Assembly: GCA_013177855.1 (NCBI GenBank)
Contig: JABLYA010000001.1
Span: forward strand, 977,231-1,041,230
Length of the DNA stretch: 64,000 nt
Reading direction: 5' to 3'
DNA from: Ignavibacteria bacterium
GTDB taxonomy: Bacteria > Bacteroidota > Ignavibacteria > Ch128b
The translations under genes were made by a program, and so were the position numbers. Each line of letters opens with the position of its first letter. Within the stretch, counting starts at the first letter, position 1. Shown in pieces: positions 61,637-64,000 of this stretch. Below the pieces are notes generated by a model, which was given only the letters and a program-made list of their open reading frames with translations, was not told the origin of the DNA and ran no database searches.

Positions 61637-63427
61637 TTACCTTAGGTAGACAAGCTTCTTTGTTGAACTAAACGAACCTGAACGTAGTTGATACAAATAC
61701 ACTCCCGAACTCAATCCATACTTACTCGCATCGAATTCAATTTCATATACACCAGGTTGCTTTGGCTCATTGACGAGCGTTGCTAATTCTCTACCGAGTA
61801 AATCGAAAACTTTCAAGGTAGTAAATCCAAAACCTGTGGTGAGTCCGCCTTGGTTGTTCGAACCATCTGAGATCGAAAATTTTATTTTAGTCGTTGGGTT
61901 AAATGGGTTAGGATAATTTTGGCTGAGGGAGTAACTATAATTTTTATTTACAATTTTATCTTCAACATTTGACAGTGTAGTATCTTCGAATATTGTTAAG
62001 TATTGGTTTACAGGCAAGTTATAAATGATTTGCCTTATACCACTTGGCCATTGAATTATAAGGCTATCAACTATATTTGAGTTTCCCAAGCCAAAATGAA
62101 CAGGTAGCATACTCTGGGGTACATGTTTTGACCCTGCATATCTAACTTGTTGCAGATGCTTAATGCCTGCTGAGCTGTAAGAAGATAATTTACTCCCTAT
62201 GCCATCGCGGTTACTTTTTATTCCAACTAAATTAATCACTATCCAATTGTTGCTACCATCATACCTATCTGAGAGGTTATTTCGGTACAAGAAATTTTCA
62301 TAATTGTTATACGGTTGCAAAGCTTCATTCCCCGCATATATATCAAGGTCTCCATCACGGTCAAAGTCTAATATTACTGCATAACCGCCATGGCGTAAAT
62401 TCCCGCTATCTGGTATTATATTTACAAAGGTGTTATTTTTTTTATTTATGAACAAGAAATCTAATGAATCATTTTGTGAAATATAGATATCCAGATAACC
62501 ATCATTATTGAAATCAGCCATTGAGGGTCCACCGTAACTAACATTAATGTTAATTCCTGCAGCGGTAGTTATATCTGAGAACGTACCATCATTATTATTT
62601 CTGAAGAGTTTAATAACATTTGCCGGATTTGTAATTATAAAATCTATATCCCCATCATTATCGATATCACCAAAGTCTCTTTCACCCTTTATGAAAAAGC
62701 CAGCGGATGATAATGGTAGAAAATTTGTTGTTCCTTGGTTTAAATAGATATCAGTAACAAGATATCCGATTTGTGGAGGACGTCTTTGAAGCATTAAATC
62801 TGGTTTGATGTCATTGTTAAAGTCTGCCCAAAAAACTCTGAATGAATGTGGTAGCCCAAATTCAATAAGATTTTTATCCTCAAAGACATTATTTCCTTTA
62901 TTGATCAAAACCATAGAATACTCTAATGATTGCCAAGGATAGTATGTCATTAGAATATCTACTAAACCATCATTATTCAAATCTAAAGTGTAAGCTCCCC
63001 TCGTGATATCCTGAGGAAAGTTAAAGCCATTAAGAATTTTAATTGGGGAAAAACTACCAATTCCGTTGTTTATATAAAGTGTATCATTTCCAATATATAA
63101 ATCTAAATCACCGTCGTTATCATAATCACCAAAAGCTACACTATGGCCGTGAAATCCATGACGCCGGAGTCCGGATTCATCGTAAACATCCCTAAATGTA
63201 CCGTTTCTGTTGTTGAGAAATAAATAATCATTCTGCCCACTACTTCCCCAAATATCTCTTGCAACATAAAGGTCTAAATAACCATCTCTATTTATGTCTC
63301 CTACTGCTAGATAGTCAGCAAACATTATATTTACCCCAGCTTGCTGGCTTATATTTGTAAAAGTTTGTGATTGTATTTCTGATATTAATAATATTAAAAA
63401 TAATATAATCTTTAAACTAAACTTCAT
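61637..63427 (-). CDS. Secreted FG-GAP/UnbV (CRTAC1-like) protein with sorting domain
   Basis: 596-aa secreted protein. Signal peptide ends near EIQSQ. FG-GAP/VCBS repeats (residues ~25-400) with Ca-binding DxNxDGxxD motifs: GDINRDGYLDLYV, GDYDNDGDLDLYIG, LNNDGLVDILM, GDIDNDGDIDFII, DFNNDGYLDIYI, DFDRDGDLDIYA. An ASPIC/UnbV domain (RYAGSKHVPQSMLPVHFGLG, LIIQWPSGIRQII) follows. Then a sorting domain SQNYPNPFNPTTKIKFSI, ending SSTKKLVYLR. The start is the ATG at 63427 with GGAG eight bases upstream. Exported across the outer membrane as a surface or secreted adhesin-like protein, by family inference. Confidence 0.9.
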   Translation of the reverse strand: MKFSLKIILFLILLISEIQSQTFTNISQQAGVNIMFADYLAVGDINRDGYLDLYVARDIWGSSGQNDYLFLNNRNGTFRDVYDESGLRRHGFHGHSVAFGDYDNDGDLDLYIGNDTLYINNGIGSFSPIKILNGFNFPQDITRGAYTLDLNNDGLVDILMTYYPWQSLEYSMVLINKGNNVFEDKNLIEFGLPHSFRVFWADFNNDIKPDLMLQRRPPQIGYLVTDIYLNQGTTNFLPLSSAGFFIKGERDFGDIDNDGDIDFIITNPANVIKLFRNNNDGTFSDITTAAGININVSYGGPSMADFNNDGYLDIYISQNDSLDFLFINKKNNTFVNIIPDSGNLRHGGYAVILDFDRDGDLDIYAGNEALQPYNNYENFLYRNNLSDRYDGSNNWIVINLVGIKSNRDGIGSKLSSYSSAGIKHLQQVRYAGSKHVPQSMLPVHFGLGNSNIVDSLIIQWPSGIRQIIYNLPVNQYLTIFEDTTLSNVEDKIVNKNYSYSLSQNYPNPFNPTTKIKFSISDGSNNQGGLTTGFGFTTLKVFDLLGRELATLVNEPKQPGVYEIEFDASKYGLSSGVYLYQLRSGSFSSTKKLVYLR

Positions 63428-63495
63428 GGTAAAACTCCAATTATCTAAAATTAATTCAGAGGCATCCATGATAGATGCCTCTCTGAGTCAAAATA

Positions 63496-64000
63496 TTACT
63501 TCGTTAGTAACATTTTTTTTACCGAAGTAAATCCGTTCGATGTTAATCGGTAAATGTAAGTACCGCTTGGTAGAGTTCCTCCATCAAACGTTACTTCGTA
63601 TTTACCTTGAGGTTTTACTTCATCTATAAGTGTTGCAATGTGTGTTCCTAAAATGTCGTGCACGGTTAATAAAACTTTACCAGTCTCTTTTATAGAGAAA
63701 CGTATCTTAGTCTGCGGATTGAAAGGGTTTGGATAATTACCGATTAAATTATATTCCAAGTTGCTAGCTACAAAACCCCTCTTCTGCATCGAATTTCCTC
63801 AATCCAATGAAACTGTGCTTGAAAACTCTGAGACGTGGTAAGTTCTATCAATTGCCTTGAGTTTATATTCAACATCGTAAGGACCAGAGCCTGCACCGTA
63901 AATGTTATAATCTGTATATGAATTAACATTTCCATTAGTTGTTGCAATACATGACCAATTTTCCCAATTGGTAATTTTTTTTCTTCTCCACAACTGATAA
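63496..64000 (-). pseudogene. Secreted FN3-like protein end with in-frame stop, 5' beyond window
   Basis: The 3' end of a secreted protein whose beginning is outside the window. Residues such as CIATTNGNVNSYTDYNI, VEYKLKAIDRTYHVSEFSS resemble a fibronectin-III-like strand pattern, then a TGA stop (63799-63801) occurs in frame. Directly after it the same frame continues GNSMQKRGFVASNLEYNLI, NYPNPFNPQTKIRFSI and a sorting domain ending SVKKMLLTK. So either a nonsense mutation separated the sorting tail or this is a readthrough; TGA is the normal stop elsewhere. The tail could be read from ATG at 63789 but without a signal peptide. Confidence 0.75.

Overview
The window is AT-rich DNA from a member of the Bacteroidota/Ignavibacteria (FCB) group, most likely Ignavibacteria or a near relative. 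This rests on several secreted proteins that end in a YPNPFNP-type C-terminal sorting domain (M1 peptidase, FG-GAP protein, two broken genes), a TonB receptor next to a DUF4249-like lipoprotein, occasional TTG starts, and many short hairpin repeats of the kind scattered through such genomes. No rRNA or tRNA gene was seen. TGA is used as a normal stop.

Layout, left to right. 1-8 kb (minus strand): 5' part of uvrA, a TonB receptor/DUF4249/rhodanese-like lipoprotein operon, and a GT39 plus GT2 glycosyltransferase pair. 8-14.7 kb (minus): a multi-PAS histidine kinase, rmuC, a probable type II restriction-modification pair, and a degenerate trypsin-like/TPR protein. 14.8-21.5 kb (minus): a molybdenum-hydroxylase cluster (2Fe-2S, FAD and Mo subunits) with an SsnA-like amidohydrolase and a PLP enzyme, suggesting purine or N-heterocycle catabolism. 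21.7-31 kb (mixed): a second PAS kinase, M1 aminopeptidase, nitrilase-family amidase, metal-binding HMA and YHS-like proteins, a THEP1-type NTPase with a membrane partner, and unknowns. 31-38 kb (plus): recN, a membrane glycosyltransferase-like protein, hemW, a dicarboxylate/glutamate symporter and an SDR.

38-49.4 kb is an accessory, repeat-rich region. It holds an intact IS1182-like element with 17-bp perfect terminal inverted repeats, large blocks of covarying hairpin repeats, and a small GIY-YIG nuclease gene embedded in a hairpin array that separates an ABC ATPase from its permease. The C-terminal half (41.6-43.4 kb) of an alternative replicative polymerase (DnaE/ImuC type) is separated by about 6 kb from its N-terminal half (49.4-51.1 kb). 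The two halves are same-strand, in order and apparently complementary, and the N half ends at the edge of a repeat block.

49-61 kb (minus) is rich in SOS/DNA-repair genes: the split DnaE, dinB, ogt, a RecD-like helicase with a duplicated C-terminal domain beside a TPR plus cold-shock-domain protein, and lexA. The right end has a DUF72 protein, a secreted FG-GAP/UnbV protein and a gene with an in-frame stop running off the edge.

The best candidates for something undescribed are the split, repeat-interrupted DnaE and the GIY-YIG nuclease inside the hairpin array. The RecD-like helicase/TPR-CSD pair comes next.
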